From the NCBI GenBank assembly GCA_029006195.1, contig JAQXGH010000048.1, positions 121,098 to 185,097 on the forward strand: DNA of 64,000 bases. The letters are read 5' to 3'. This document shows, piece after piece, positions 34,690-44,421 of the stretch. Each line of letters begins with the position of its first letter. Position 1 is the first letter of the stretch. The DNA comes from Bacillota bacterium (GTDB lineage Bacteria; Bacillota; Clostridia; Peptostreptococcales; Anaerovoracaceae). Below the pieces are notes generated by a model, which saw only the letters and a program-made list of their open reading frames with translations, did not search any database and was not told where the DNA came from. Made by a program: the position numbers and the translations under genes.

Positions 34690-34945
34690 CCTATGAAGAG
34701 GAAGTAAAACTGATGATCGGTCAAACAGAGAATCCGGGATGGTGGAATCCGGATGGATGCTGAATCAGAATAATGGGCCTCTGAGGGCAAAGTGAAAGAT
34801 TTATCATTATTTCGAGTAGCTGAGACGTAACGCTAACGTTAAGAGCGAGGAGTGTGATGGCACTCTGCAGAGTGAATGTTTTAGACATTAAACAAGGTGG
34901 TACCGCAGGCTAACGCTTGTCCTTGACAGGACAGGCGTTTTTTTA
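34690..34945 (+). promoter_or_regulatory. T-box leader, tryptophan specifier (UGG)
   Basis: The stem I base pairs AGAGG (34697-34701) with CCTCT (34778-34782). An AGAGA-type bulge is followed by a distal hairpin (ATCCGG/CCGGAT around GGTGG). The specifier position just before the closing strand reads TGG (34774-34776), the Trp codon. The T-box antiterminator sequence GGTGGTACCGCAG is at 34896-34908. Uncharged tRNA-Trp should therefore allow readthrough into trpB2. The first stem's 5' limit is approximate. Confidence 0.9.
34912..34945 (+). terminator. T-box regulated terminator
   Basis: Stem 34912-34922 with 34929-34939 (one G-U), loop TTGACA and seven T residues. Its 5' half is adjacent to the T-box, as required for the antiterminator/terminator choice. 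Confidence 0.9.
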
Positions 34946-35058
34946 TTCTAATAAAGCCTAATATAACTGGGAATACTATATAGGTACTAAATGCTTAGAT
35001 AACGGGAACATTTGATGCAGAGACTCCTAATTGTTTATTTAAGAGAGGAGAAATAAAA

Positions 35059-36432
35059 ATGACTGAAAGAACAATCCCTTACAAGACTTATCTTACTGAA
35101 GAAGAAATGCCTAAGCAGTGGTATAACGTACGTGCTGACATGAAGAACAAGCCAGCACCTCTGGCAGATCCTGCTACAGGTAATCCATTACCAGCTGAAG
35201 CACTTGAACCAGTATTTTGTAAGGAATTAATTGCACAGGAACTGGACAACGATACAAGATATTTCGATATTCCTAAAGAAGTTCTGGATTTCTATAAGAT
35301 GTATAGACCTTCACCGCTTATCAGAGCGTACTACCTGGAAAAGCTGCTGGATACACCAGCTCACATTTACTATAAGTACGAAGGCGGAAACACAAGCGGT
35401 AGCCACAAGCTGAACTCAGCTATCGCTCAGGCTTACTACGCTAAGAAGCAGGGCCTTAAGGGTGTAACTACAGAAACTGGCGCAGGTCAGTGGGGCACTG
35501 CACTTTCAATGGCTTGCTCATACTTCGGTCTTGACTGCGACGTTTACATGGTTAAGGTATCATACGAACAGAAGCCATTCAGACGTGAGGTTATGAATAC
35601 ATACGGTGCTGCAGTAACACCTTCACCATCAATGAAGACAAACGTTGGTAAGGCTATCCTCGAAGAACATCCTGGAACAACAGGAAGCCTTGGCTGCGCT
35701 ATTTCAGAAGCTGTAGAAGTTGCTGTTTCAAGCGAAGGCTACAGATATGTACTGGGCAGCGTACTTAACCAGGTACTCCTTCACCAGTCAATCATCGGTC
35801 TTGAAGCAAAGGCTGCACTCGACAAGCTGGGCGAAAAGGCTGACATCATCATCGGTTGCGCAGGCGGTGGTTCAAACCTCGGCGGTCTGATTACTCCATT
35901 CGCGGCAGAAAAGCTCCGTGAAGAAAATGATTACCAGATCATCGCTGTAGAACCTGCATCATGTCCATCACTGACAAGAGGTAAGTTCGCATATGACTTC
36001 TGTGATACTGGTAAAGTTTGTCCATTAGCTAAGATGTACACACTGGGAAGCGGATTCATCCCTTCACCAAACCACGCTGGCGGCCTCAGATATCATGGAA
36101 TGAGCCCAGTAGTATCACAGCTTTATCATGATGGAATTATCGAAGCAACATCAGTAGAACAGACTGCAGTATTCGATGCAGCAGTTAAGTTCGCTAGAGT
36201 AGAAGGCATCCTGCCGGCTCCAGAAAGTTCACATGCAATCAAGGTTGCTATCGACGAAGCTCTTAAGTGCAAGGAAACTGGCGAAGAAAAGGTTATCCTA
36301 TTCGGTCTCACAGGTACAGGTTACTTCGATATGTACGCATACGAAGCATTCAATAACGGAACAATGACAGACTACATCCCAACTGATGAAGATCTGGAAA
36401 TCGGTTTCGCATCACTTCCTAAGTTTGAATAG
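35059..36432 (+). CDS. trpB2: Tryptophan synthase beta chain-like protein, TrpB2 type
   Basis: 457 residues, longer than TrpB1 (about 400). The N-terminal extension (KTYLTEEEMPKQWYNVRADM) is typical of TrpB2. The PLP lysine is Lys117 in GSHKLNSA, with the phosphate-binding CAGGGSNLGG further on. The enzyme joins indole and serine to make tryptophan. No trpA or other trp gene is adjacent, so a salvage role with free indole is likely. The Trp T-box upstream fits this. AGAGGAG precedes the start. Very biased codons suggest high expression. Confidence 0.93.
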   Translation: MTERTIPYKTYLTEEEMPKQWYNVRADMKNKPAPLADPATGNPLPAEALEPVFCKELIAQELDNDTRYFDIPKEVLDFYKMYRPSPLIRAYYLEKLLDTPAHIYYKYEGGNTSGSHKLNSAIAQAYYAKKQGLKGVTTETGAGQWGTALSMACSYFGLDCDVYMVKVSYEQKPFRREVMNTYGAAVTPSPSMKTNVGKAILEEHPGTTGSLGCAISEAVEVAVSSEGYRYVLGSVLNQVLLHQSIIGLEAKAALDKLGEKADIIIGCAGGGSNLGGLITPFAAEKLREENDYQIIAVEPASCPSLTRGKFAYDFCDTGKVCPLAKMYTLGSGFIPSPNHAGGLRYHGMSPVVSQLYHDGIIEATSVEQTAVFDAAVKFARVEGILPAPESSHAIKVAIDEALKCKETGEEKVILFGLTGTGYFDMYAYEAFNNGTMTDYIPTDEDLEIGFASLPKFE

Positions 36433-36454
36433 TTCAGTGCAAAATCTACAATTG

Positions 36455-36484
36455 GCGCATCCATTCGGATGCGCTGTTTTTTTA
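36455..36484 (+). terminator. Rho-independent terminator after trpB2
   Basis: An 8-bp stem (36455-36462 with 36467-36474), a four-base loop, then TG and seven T residues. Confidence 0.92.
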
Positions 36485-36566
36485 TGTCATTTTCAGCTAA
36501 ACTTCACTTTCATATGGTATACTAAGCAGTATCTCGATTTATGTGAAAATGTAAGGAGGAAACGAT

Positions 36567-37289
36567 TTGAGAAATAGAAACATTAGTCCGGTTTTCCTGA
36601 TTATAATGCTGGTACTTTTGGCTGAATCAGCAATTAGAGGCATGCATGGAAGCCCGATGGACTGGGTAATTGATAAGCTTTATATTATTCCAGCGATTAT
36701 TATTGGTATTTCATTCCATGAATTCGGACATGCGATAGTAGCATATAAACTGGGTGATAATACACCTAAGTTCCAGGGAAGAGTAACAATGAATCCTGCA
36801 GCTCATATTGACCTTGTAGGTCTTTTGGCGCTGCTGCTTTGCGGCTTCGGATGGGGTGCACCGGTTCAGATCAATCCATACAATTTTAAGAACAGAAGAC
36901 GTGATGAACTGCTTGTAGCTTTTGCAGGAGTAATAATGAATTTACTGGTTGCAATCGTGTTCACTATAATAGCTAAGATTCTGATCGTTTGCACGGGAAG
37001 CACATGGCTTGTTCAGGATAGGCTTGGAAGCGTTCTCTGGCTTGTTATAATTTATATCATTCAGATCAATATCGTACTCATGATATTCAATCTGATACCT
37101 TGTCCGCCACTTGATGGTTTTAACATCATCGCGCAGATAGGTAACTTCGGCCAGTCAGAAATCTACTGGACACTTTATAGATACGGTAATCTGGTACTTA
37201 TTTTCCTTATCGTATTTAACGTTACACACTTAATCATTACGCCATGCGTAAGTGCGATAATGAATCTTATTTGGGGGATCATACTGTAA
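36567..37289 (+). CDS. Site-2 protease family (M50) membrane metalloprotease
   Basis: 240 residues starting at TTG with GGAGG at 36555-36559. About five membrane helices. The zinc motif HEFGH is at 51-55 and the second motif NLIPCPPLDG follows near 175. Such small M50 proteins cleave membrane-embedded substrates; the target is unknown. It lies directly before pcrA, with two bases between stop and start, so they are likely co-transcribed. Confidence 0.92.
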   Translation: MRNRNISPVFLIIMLVLLAESAIRGMHGSPMDWVIDKLYIIPAIIIGISFHEFGHAIVAYKLGDNTPKFQGRVTMNPAAHIDLVGLLALLLCGFGWGAPVQINPYNFKNRRRDELLVAFAGVIMNLLVAIVFTIIAKILIVCTGSTWLVQDRLGSVLWLVIIYIIQINIVLMIFNLIPCPPLDGFNIIAQIGNFGQSEIYWTLYRYGNLVLIFLIVFNVTHLIITPCVSAIMNLIWGIIL

Positions 37290-37291
37290 GG

Positions 37292-39529
37292 ATGAGAAGC
37301 AGTTATTTAGATAAATTAAACGATAAACAGAGAGAAGCGGCTGTGTGTACAGAAGGTCCTCTGCTCATACTGGCAGGGGCGGGAAGCGGCAAGACAAGTA
37401 CAATGACTTGCAGAATTGCCTATCTCATAGAGCATATGGGCGTTAATCCATATAATATTTTAGCGGTTACATTTACTAACAAAGCGGCTAAGGAAATGAG
37501 AGACAGGGTTGAGAATCTAATAGGTTCAGGCCTTAATATGTGGGTACTCACTTTCCATTCGGCCTGCCTTAGAATACTCAGAAGCCATGCGGACGTATTG
37601 GGATATGGCAGGGATTTCACAGTGTATGATCCAACTGACCAGAAAGCGCTTGTTAAGAGCATCTGTAAGGATCTGCAGATCGATAGTAAGAAGTTTACTC
37701 CTAATTACTTCCTTGGAATAATCAGTAAGTGTAAGGAATCAAAGATTTCTCCTAAGGCTTATCTGGATATCGTGGGAGATGATTTTAATAACAGGAGAGC
37801 TTACGACGTCTATGCGGCATATGACAGAATTCTTAAAAAGAATAACGCTATGGACTTTGATGATCTGCTTTTGAGAACAGTACAGCTTTTTGAAAAGGAC
37901 GCAGACGTTCTCAGGAAGTACCAGGATCGTTTTAAGTATGTAATGGTAGACGAATATCAGGATACCAATCAGCTGCAGTACGACTTCGTTCATATGCTGG
38001 CTGAAAAGCATAGCAACATCTGCGTTGTTGGTGACGATGACCAGTGCATCTATCAGTGGCGTGGTGCCGATATCAGAAACATACTGGAGTTCGAGAAGGA
38101 CTTCAGAAACGCTAAGGTTATCAAGCTGGAGCAGAATTACAGATCGACATCAACCATTCTGGATGCAGCTCACTCCATCATTACTCATAACGTTGACAGA
38201 AAGAGTAAGAAGCTTTGGACTGAAGCGGAAGCCGGAGATAAAATCAATTACTACCGCGCAGAGGATGAGCGTGACGAAGCTTCTTTTGTGGCTAGCGAAA
38301 TAAGCAGAATCTCATCGGCAGATGCCATGGAGAGCGGAGAGCGAAATTACAATGATTTCGCTATTCTCTACAGAACAAACTCACAGTCGAGAAACTTCGA
38401 AGAAGCATTATCAAGACGCGGAATTCCATATAGGGTTTTAGGCGGACTCAGATACTACGACCGAAAAGAAATCAAGGACATGATGTGTTACATGCGCCTT
38501 GTTCAGAATAGAGCTGATGATCTGGCTTTAGCTAGAATCATTAACGTTCCTAAGAGAGGAATTGGCGGCAAAACAGTAGAGAAGCTTCAGGCTCTCGCTA
38601 AGGTGAGAGGTGAAAGCCTATTTGATACCATAATGGATAGAGAGATAACAGGTTCATTCTCTTCTAAGGTATCTAAGGCATTAGAAGACTTGTCAGAAAC
38701 TATATATAAATATTCAAAAGAGCAGTTCTCCATGAAGATATCTGATATATATGATGGCCTTTTGGTGGACTGCGGATATCTTAGAGATTTAGAGGCACAG
38801 AACACTCTGGAAGCCGAGAGCAGGCTCGAGAATTTAATGGAATTCAAATCCGTGATCAAGGATTATGAATCAGAAGATAACAACATCACGCTGGCTGAAT
38901 TCATGGAGAGAATCGCACTTCTTGCTGAAGTGGATAACCATGATGCTAACGAAAATGCAGTTGTAATGATGACCTTGCATAGTGCTAAGGGACTTGAATT
39001 CCCGTATGTATTCATGCCGGGAATGGAAGATGGGCTATTTCCAGGCTGGCGTGCTTTTGATAGACCTGATGGCCTTGATGAAGAGAGAAGACTCTGCTAT
39101 GTAGGCATAACAAGAGCTAAGAAGAGACTTTGGATGTCCAGCGCAGAGAGAAGAATGTTATATGGCAGAACCGACTACACCAGAGAATCACAGTTCTTAC
39201 ATGAACTCGATAAGAAGCTGGTTGAAGGCGATGCTATTTACGAGAAGAAGAATAGATATTTCGGAGGCGAATTCAGCGATGGAATTGTAAACGAGAAACC
39301 TTTCATGCCGTTTGATAAACTGAGATATGCAGCACAGGAGACAAAGAAGACTGTAAGTTCCATGAAGAAAGAAGGGGACTCTGGCTTTGTAGTTGGTGAG
39401 AAGGTATTTCACCAGAAATTCGGTGAAGGAACCATTTTAGAATGCGATGAAAAGACTGTGAGAGTTGATTTCAGCGATAAGCCTAGAAAGCTCGCCATTG
39501 GATTTGTGGTGTTAAAGAAAGTGGATTAA
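37292..39529 (+). CDS. pcrA: ATP-dependent DNA helicase PcrA/UvrD
   Basis: 745 residues from ATG 37292; the open frame upstream overlaps the M50 gene and is rejected. The superfamily 1A motifs are complete: GAGSGKT (29-35), the Walker B VDEYQDTN, GDDDQCIYQWRGAD, and VMMTLHSAKGLEFPYVF. A tudor-like C-terminal domain (KVFHQKFGEGTI) ends the chain as in PcrA. It acts in repair and in removing RNA polymerase or recombination complexes. ligA follows after one base, the conserved pcrA-ligA order of Firmicutes. Confidence 0.97.
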   Translation: MRSSYLDKLNDKQREAAVCTEGPLLILAGAGSGKTSTMTCRIAYLIEHMGVNPYNILAVTFTNKAAKEMRDRVENLIGSGLNMWVLTFHSACLRILRSHADVLGYGRDFTVYDPTDQKALVKSICKDLQIDSKKFTPNYFLGIISKCKESKISPKAYLDIVGDDFNNRRAYDVYAAYDRILKKNNAMDFDDLLLRTVQLFEKDADVLRKYQDRFKYVMVDEYQDTNQLQYDFVHMLAEKHSNICVVGDDDQCIYQWRGADIRNILEFEKDFRNAKVIKLEQNYRSTSTILDAAHSIITHNVDRKSKKLWTEAEAGDKINYYRAEDERDEASFVASEISRISSADAMESGERNYNDFAILYRTNSQSRNFEEALSRRGIPYRVLGGLRYYDRKEIKDMMCYMRLVQNRADDLALARIINVPKRGIGGKTVEKLQALAKVRGESLFDTIMDREITGSFSSKVSKALEDLSETIYKYSKEQFSMKISDIYDGLLVDCGYLRDLEAQNTLEAESRLENLMEFKSVIKDYESEDNNITLAEFMERIALLAEVDNHDANENAVVMMTLHSAKGLEFPYVFMPGMEDGLFPGWRAFDRPDGLDEERRLCYVGITRAKKRLWMSSAERRMLYGRTDYTRESQFLHELDKKLVEGDAIYEKKNRYFGGEFSDGIVNEKPFMPFDKLRYAAQETKKTVSSMKKEGDSGFVVGEKVFHQKFGEGTILECDEKTVRVDFSDKPRKLAIGFVVLKKVD

Positions 39530-39530
39530 A

Positions 39531-41492
39531 ATGAAAGAAAGAATGGAATACCTTGTTAAAACTCTTAATGAAGCGGCTAAAGCCTATTATCAGTTCGACA
39601 AGGAAATAATGAGCAATCAGGAATACGATAAGCTATATGATGAACTATGCGCCTTAGAGAAGGAAACAGGCATAGTGCTGGCTCAAAGCCCTACAATAAA
39701 CGTGGGTTATGAAGTGGTCAGCTCGCTTCCTAAGGAACATCATCCATCGCCTATGCTTTCACTGGATAAAACTAAGGAAGTAACTGCACTTGAGAGCTGG
39801 ATAGGAGATAAAGAAGGGCTCCTTTCATGGAAACTGGATGGCCTTACAGTAGTGCTGACTTATGAAGGCGGTATTCTTTCAAAGGCTGTAACCCGCGGTG
39901 ATGGTGTTGTTGGTGAAGTTATAACTGCTAATGCCAGAACTTTCGAGAATATACCTGTTGCAATACCTGAGACAGGAACTGTAACGGTTAGAGGTGAAGC
40001 GGTAATCACTTACAGCGATTTCGAAGAAATAAATAATAGGATTCTTGAGAGTGCGGATGGAGCTGAACTGGCTGCAACATATAAGAATCCTAGAAACCTC
40101 TGCAGTGGTTCGGTCAGACAGCTTAGCAGTGAAATCACTGCACAGAGGCATGTTAAGTTTTTCGCATTTTCACTGGCACTTGGCGATGGCGGAAGGTTTG
40201 CTTACAGACATGAACAGATAAAGTGGATGCAGGAACTTGGTTTTGAAACTGTCGAAAACCAGGCTGTTACTAGAGAGAATATGGCGGCAGCGGTTGAAGG
40301 TTTTGCGAGAAAAATCGAGAGCTTCGACATCCCGTCAGACGGGCTGGTTTTAATATACGATGATATAGAATATGGTAGGTCACTGGGATCAACTGCTAAA
40401 TTTCCTAGGGATTCCATCGCGTTTAAGTGGCAGGACGAACTTAAGGAAACTGAGCTTAGAGAGGTACTTTGGAATCCATCCAGAACCGGCCTCATCAATC
40501 CTATAGCGGTCTTTGATCCGATAGAGCTTGAGGGAACTACAGTAAGCAGAGCTTCAGTGCATAATCTCAGTATAGTCCAGGAACTTAAGCTTGGAATAGG
40601 AGATAGAATCAAAGTTTTTAAGGCTAACATGATTATTCCTCAGATTGCGGAGAATCTTACTGGCAGCGGAACTGTCAGCGCTCCTGAGAAATGCCCTGTT
40701 TGCGGTGCAGATACAATGGTAAAAGACGAGAGCGGAGTAAAGACTGTTCACTGTCCGAATCCGGAATGTCCAGCTAAGAAAATCAAGTCCTTTACTCATT
40801 TCGTAAGCCGTAATGCCATGAATATAGAAGGCCTTTCTGAAGCTACTCTGGAGAGGTTCGTAGACGAGGGGATGATCAGCAAATTCGCTGATATCTGGAA
40901 ACTCGATAGATGGAAAGATAAAATAATTACTATGGAAGGATTCGGTGAGAAGTCCTATAATAATATTCAGAGTGCATGCGAAGCTGCAGGACATACTACG
41001 CCTGCCAGACTTCTTATGGCACTTGGCGTACCTGGAATAGGTTCTGCTAATGCGAAGATGATCGCCAAGGCGTGCAGAAACAAATGGGCTGCCATCGAAT
41101 CACTGTCAGTGGACCAGCTTACAGCAATAGATGGTGTAGGCGATATAATGGCTGAGGGTTTTAGAGCCTTCTTCGATGACGAGAACAATAAGATACAGGT
41201 TGCGGAGCTTTTGGAAGTCTTAAATCTTGATGAGACTTATGAAGAGAGCGGTGAGCAGATACTTGCAGGCAAGACTTTCGTTATTACGGGAAGCCTGGTT
41301 CATTTTGAAAATCGTGATGCAGCTAAGTTAAAAATCGAAGAACTTGGCGGCAAGGTAGCAGGATCGGTTAGTAAGAAGACTAGTTATCTTATTAATAACG
41401 ATAGCACGTCGGGCTCATCTAAGAACAAAAAAGCTCACGATTTAGGTGTGCCAATTATTACAGAAGAAGAATTTATGGAGATGATAAAATGA
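39531..41492 (+). CDS. ligA: NAD-dependent DNA ligase
   Basis: 653 residues with the standard order. An N-terminal Ia domain binds NAD. The adenylation domain has Lys101 in WKLDG. OB-fold, four-cysteine zinc finger (CPVC, CPNPEC) and helix-hairpin-helix domains follow, then a C-terminal BRCT domain (LAGKTFVITGS onwards). It seals nicks in replication and repair. It follows pcrA by one base and its end overlaps the next gene by four bases. Confidence 0.97.
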   Translation: MKERMEYLVKTLNEAAKAYYQFDKEIMSNQEYDKLYDELCALEKETGIVLAQSPTINVGYEVVSSLPKEHHPSPMLSLDKTKEVTALESWIGDKEGLLSWKLDGLTVVLTYEGGILSKAVTRGDGVVGEVITANARTFENIPVAIPETGTVTVRGEAVITYSDFEEINNRILESADGAELAATYKNPRNLCSGSVRQLSSEITAQRHVKFFAFSLALGDGGRFAYRHEQIKWMQELGFETVENQAVTRENMAAAVEGFARKIESFDIPSDGLVLIYDDIEYGRSLGSTAKFPRDSIAFKWQDELKETELREVLWNPSRTGLINPIAVFDPIELEGTTVSRASVHNLSIVQELKLGIGDRIKVFKANMIIPQIAENLTGSGTVSAPEKCPVCGADTMVKDESGVKTVHCPNPECPAKKIKSFTHFVSRNAMNIEGLSEATLERFVDEGMISKFADIWKLDRWKDKIITMEGFGEKSYNNIQSACEAAGHTTPARLLMALGVPGIGSANAKMIAKACRNKWAAIESLSVDQLTAIDGVGDIMAEGFRAFFDDENNKIQVAELLEVLNLDETYEESGEQILAGKTFVITGSLVHFENRDAAKLKIEELGGKVAGSVSKKTSYLINNDSTSGSSKNKKAHDLGVPIITEEEFMEMIK

Positions 41493-42502
41493 TACTTGAA
41501 ACGGGAAAACTTGATAGCGAACTTCTTAAGAAAATAGTTTTCGGTAAGATAACATATAGAAGCGATGACGTTAAGGTTAGGCCGGGAATCGGTGAAGATT
41601 GTGCAGTAATGGGTTTTGGCGATTATGATTGTATTATGTCAACAGACCCTATCTCATCAGCGGTAAACGATATCGGAAGGCTTGCTATCCATATTACATG
41701 TAACGATATCGCATCAAATGGCGTTCAGCCGCTGGGAATAATGCTGGCTGTAATGCTGCCTGTTGGAACAACAGATGAAGATGTAGAGATGATCATGACT
41801 CAGGCTGGCCAGACTGCTGACGAACTTAAGGTTGAAATTATTGGTGGACATACTGAAATTACACCAGCTGTCAATCAGCCTGTGATAGTATCAACTGCAA
41901 TCGGTAAGGCTCCTGAAGGCGTTTCTCAGAGCGGTAACGATATGGTGCCAGGAGATATTATTATGATGACTAAGGGAATCGGCCTCGAGGGAACTGGTAT
42001 CATTGCCTGCGATTATGAAGAAAAACTTCGCGAAGCCAAGGATGAAAATGGTAACAGAATTTTGTCTGACGAAGAAATCGAAGAAGCCAAGACTTTCCTG
42101 GATAGAGTAAGTGTTGTTGCAGAAGGTGTTGCGGCTGGTAAAATCGGGACTCATGGAATGCACGACATTACAGAAGGTGGAATCCTGGGAGCTGTTTGGG
42201 AAATGTGCCAGATCGCAGGCGTTGGAGCTGATGTATGGCAGAAATCCATCCACATGGAACCTCAGACAGAAAAAATCTGCAAGCTCTTTGATATAAATCC
42301 GCTCAGACTCATCTCAAGCGGAGCAATGGTAATCATCGTGCCTGCAGATAGAAAGAATCTGATGCTGGATGCAATCAAGGCGATAGGCGTTGAGCCGTTT
42401 ATTATCGGCAAGATAATGGAACCATCTTTTGGCATTAAAATGGATGGTAAAGAGATAGATCCGCCATATGCAGATGAAATCTACAAGGTGGTTGGTAAAT
42501 AA
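41489..42502 (+). CDS. AIR synthase-related (PurM/HypE-fold) protein
   Basis: 337 residues with the two-domain PurM fold: an N-terminal ATP-binding half (GIGEDCAVMGFGDYD; ITCNDIASNGVQPLGIMLAVMLP) and a C-terminal half (HGMHDITEGGILGAVWEM). It resembles HypE but ends in DEIYKVVGK without the terminal Pro-Arg-Ile-Cys needed for cyanide ligand synthesis. It is therefore not a standard hydrogenase maturation protein. Related stand-alone proteins have no settled function. It is translationally coupled to ligA. A nearby Ech locus is suggestive only. Confidence 0.8.
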   Translation: MILETGKLDSELLKKIVFGKITYRSDDVKVRPGIGEDCAVMGFGDYDCIMSTDPISSAVNDIGRLAIHITCNDIASNGVQPLGIMLAVMLPVGTTDEDVEMIMTQAGQTADELKVEIIGGHTEITPAVNQPVIVSTAIGKAPEGVSQSGNDMVPGDIIMMTKGIGLEGTGIIACDYEEKLREAKDENGNRILSDEEIEEAKTFLDRVSVVAEGVAAGKIGTHGMHDITEGGILGAVWEMCQIAGVGADVWQKSIHMEPQTEKICKLFDINPLRLISSGAMVIIVPADRKNLMLDAIKAIGVEPFIIGKIMEPSFGIKMDGKEIDPPYADEIYKVVGK

Positions 42503-42519
42503 AAGTCATGATTAATTTC

Positions 42520-42548
42520 TTGACGTAGCACCGATAAGATAATATAAT
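42520..42548 (+). promoter_or_regulatory. Strong promoter of the SRP RNA gene
   Basis: TTGACG (42520-42525), a 17-base spacer and perfect TATAAT (42543-42548). The start of transcription is predicted at about 42555, which sets the 5' end of the RNA. Confidence 0.9.
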
Positions 42549-42555
42549 CAAAAAG

Positions 42556-42720
42556 CATGAAATTGCCTTTTGATGGTTCCGCATGCATGGTTTGGGTCCT
42601 GCGCAATAGGACACCGTGAACCTTGTCAGGTCCGGAAGGAAGCAGCAATAAGCGGGAGCTCTTATGTGCCGCAGATAAGCCTTCTCCAAAGCCTGCGGGA
42701 TCATCAGAGGGCAATTTCTG
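42556..42720 (+). ncRNA. ffs: Signal recognition particle RNA
   Basis: The universally conserved SRP domain IV is present as GTCAGGTCCGGAAGGAAGCA with flanking AATAAGC. Outer strands 42559-42575 and 42702-42718 pair along 17 positions with a few G-U pairs, closing a rod of about 160 bases. The promoter sits right at the 5' end, so there is no room for the 5' Alu domain of Bacillus-type scRNA. It binds Ffh and directs membrane proteins to the translocon. Its place before dnaX is conserved in clostridia. Confidence 0.95.
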
Positions 42721-42746
42721 TTTTAAATCACAAAAGGAGGCACTGT

Positions 42747-44360
42747 ATGTATCAGGCCCTTTATCGAGCATACCGCCCGGAAGTGTTTGATGAAATGCTT
42801 GGGCAGGAGCACATAGTAAAAATACTTAAGAACCAGATAGCCACGGACAGCACAAGCCATGCCTATCTGTTTTGTGGTACCAGAGGAACAGGTAAGACAA
42901 CGACGGCTCGTCTTTTAGCTAAGGGTCTTAACTGTACTTCAGACGGAGATAAGCCTTGCGGCACATGTCCTAGCTGCAGAGCTATCAAAGACGGAACATT
43001 CATCGATGTTGTTGAAATAGACGCAGCATCAAATAACGGCGTCGATAATATTAGAGAACTCAGAGAAAGTGTTAATTATCCGCCGGCAGTAGGAAGAAAA
43101 AAAGTATATATAATAGATGAAGTTCACATGTTGAGCTCGGGTGCGTTCAATGCATTGCTGAAGACGCTGGAAGAACCTCCAGAATATGTAGTCTTCGTTT
43201 TGGCTACAACAGAAGTACAGAAACTTCCGGCTACTATTCTTTCGAGATGCATGAGACTGGATTTCCGCAGAGTTCCTGAAGGCACTCTTATTGAGGGCAT
43301 GGGAAACATCTGCAGAAAAATAGGAATTGACGTTTCCGAAGATGCGCTTAGAATAATCGCATCTAACGCTGATGGTTCAGTAAGAGATGGCCTCAGCATA
43401 CTGGATCAGTGCATTTCGGGTGGAGAAAAAGTTATTGGAACAGAAGAAGTTCTGGAATTCCTTGGCGCTTCAGGTGATGAGGATTTTATTGAGCTGACAG
43501 AGTTCATAAGAAAGAGGAAGACTGCAGAAGCCATTGAATATCTGGCTCACATATTATCTGATGGTAAGGATGTCAGACAGTTTATGAAGGACTGGATCAA
43601 TCACTACAGGAACCTGCTGATGACTAAGTACATTAAGGATCCTAGAAGTGTAATCAATATGTCTGAAGAAAATATCGACAGAATCAGACGTCAGAGCTCC
43701 ATGCTGGAGCTGGAACATATCAATGCTGGAATCCTGGAACTGTCTAGAGCATTAAATGAAGCCAGAATGTCAACTCAGCCAAGAATTCTTCTGGAACTTG
43801 CTATAGTTAAACTGTGTCTTGGAGCTGGAGAAATCAGAGCTGCGGCTGCAGCATTAAAGCCAGCGAAAGCTCAGGTTATAGAGATTGCAAATGTTAAACC
43901 TGCAGCGCCTACGCCTAAAGAGGAAGCTGATCCATTAGACAGCTATTTTGGAGAGGACCCGCTGGGAGCTGAGTTTAAGGTTAATAAAGAGGAATCTGTC
44001 GTAGAAGCTGCTGCGCCGGTTTCGCACCAGGAACAAAGTGAAGAGTTTGATCTTGAAACTGTCTGGAGCGATGTGTTCAGCGATGGCGAAAAGAGGATGG
44101 GCAGCTTTTACATGATCGGACAGAATGGCAGACTTGTTAATATCGGTCAGAACGATTTTACCATTGCTGTAACTTCTGCGATCGGAGCAAGCCATATAGA
44201 AAAAAACAGAGCTATCCTTGAAGAACTCATGGAGAAGCATACTGGCAGACGAAGAAGTATGATTATAACAAACGGCGATGAAGATAATGGCGGCAGAAGC
44301 ATTGAGGAAATTGCGGCAGAAGCAGGCCAGCTTATCGGAATCCCGGTGGAAATTGAATAA
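42747..44360 (+). CDS. dnaX: DNA polymerase III subunit gamma/tau
   Basis: 537 residues from ATG 42747 (AGGAGG just upstream); the longer open frame runs through the SRP RNA and is not coding. The AAA+ clamp-loader domain has Walker A GTRGTGKT (44-51), a four-cysteine zinc motif (CGTCPSC region), and Walker B IIDEVHML. A linker rich in Ala/Pro/Glu follows from about 370, then a C-terminal tau domain. The subunit drives clamp loading and couples polymerase to helicase. ybaB and recR follow in the standard order. Confidence 0.97.
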   Translation: MYQALYRAYRPEVFDEMLGQEHIVKILKNQIATDSTSHAYLFCGTRGTGKTTTARLLAKGLNCTSDGDKPCGTCPSCRAIKDGTFIDVVEIDAASNNGVDNIRELRESVNYPPAVGRKKVYIIDEVHMLSSGAFNALLKTLEEPPEYVVFVLATTEVQKLPATILSRCMRLDFRRVPEGTLIEGMGNICRKIGIDVSEDALRIIASNADGSVRDGLSILDQCISGGEKVIGTEEVLEFLGASGDEDFIELTEFIRKRKTAEAIEYLAHILSDGKDVRQFMKDWINHYRNLLMTKYIKDPRSVINMSEENIDRIRRQSSMLELEHINAGILELSRALNEARMSTQPRILLELAIVKLCLGAGEIRAAAAALKPAKAQVIEIANVKPAAPTPKEEADPLDSYFGEDPLGAEFKVNKEESVVEAAAPVSHQEQSEEFDLETVWSDVFSDGEKRMGSFYMIGQNGRLVNIGQNDFTIAVTSAIGASHIEKNRAILEELMEKHTGRRRSMIITNGDEDNGGRSIEEIAAEAGQLIGIPVEIE

Positions 44361-44421
44361 GACCCTTTTGGGTTAATTATATAGTTAAAGATTAAGATTA
44401 ATATATTGTAGGAGGATTACG

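Noticed and set aside
41489..42502. HypE hydrogenase maturation protein
   Set aside because: The required C-terminal cysteine motif is absent.
42570..42746. N-terminal extension of dnaX
   Set aside because: The frame is open but lies inside the SRP RNA. DnaX homology begins at 42747 with a good ribosome site.
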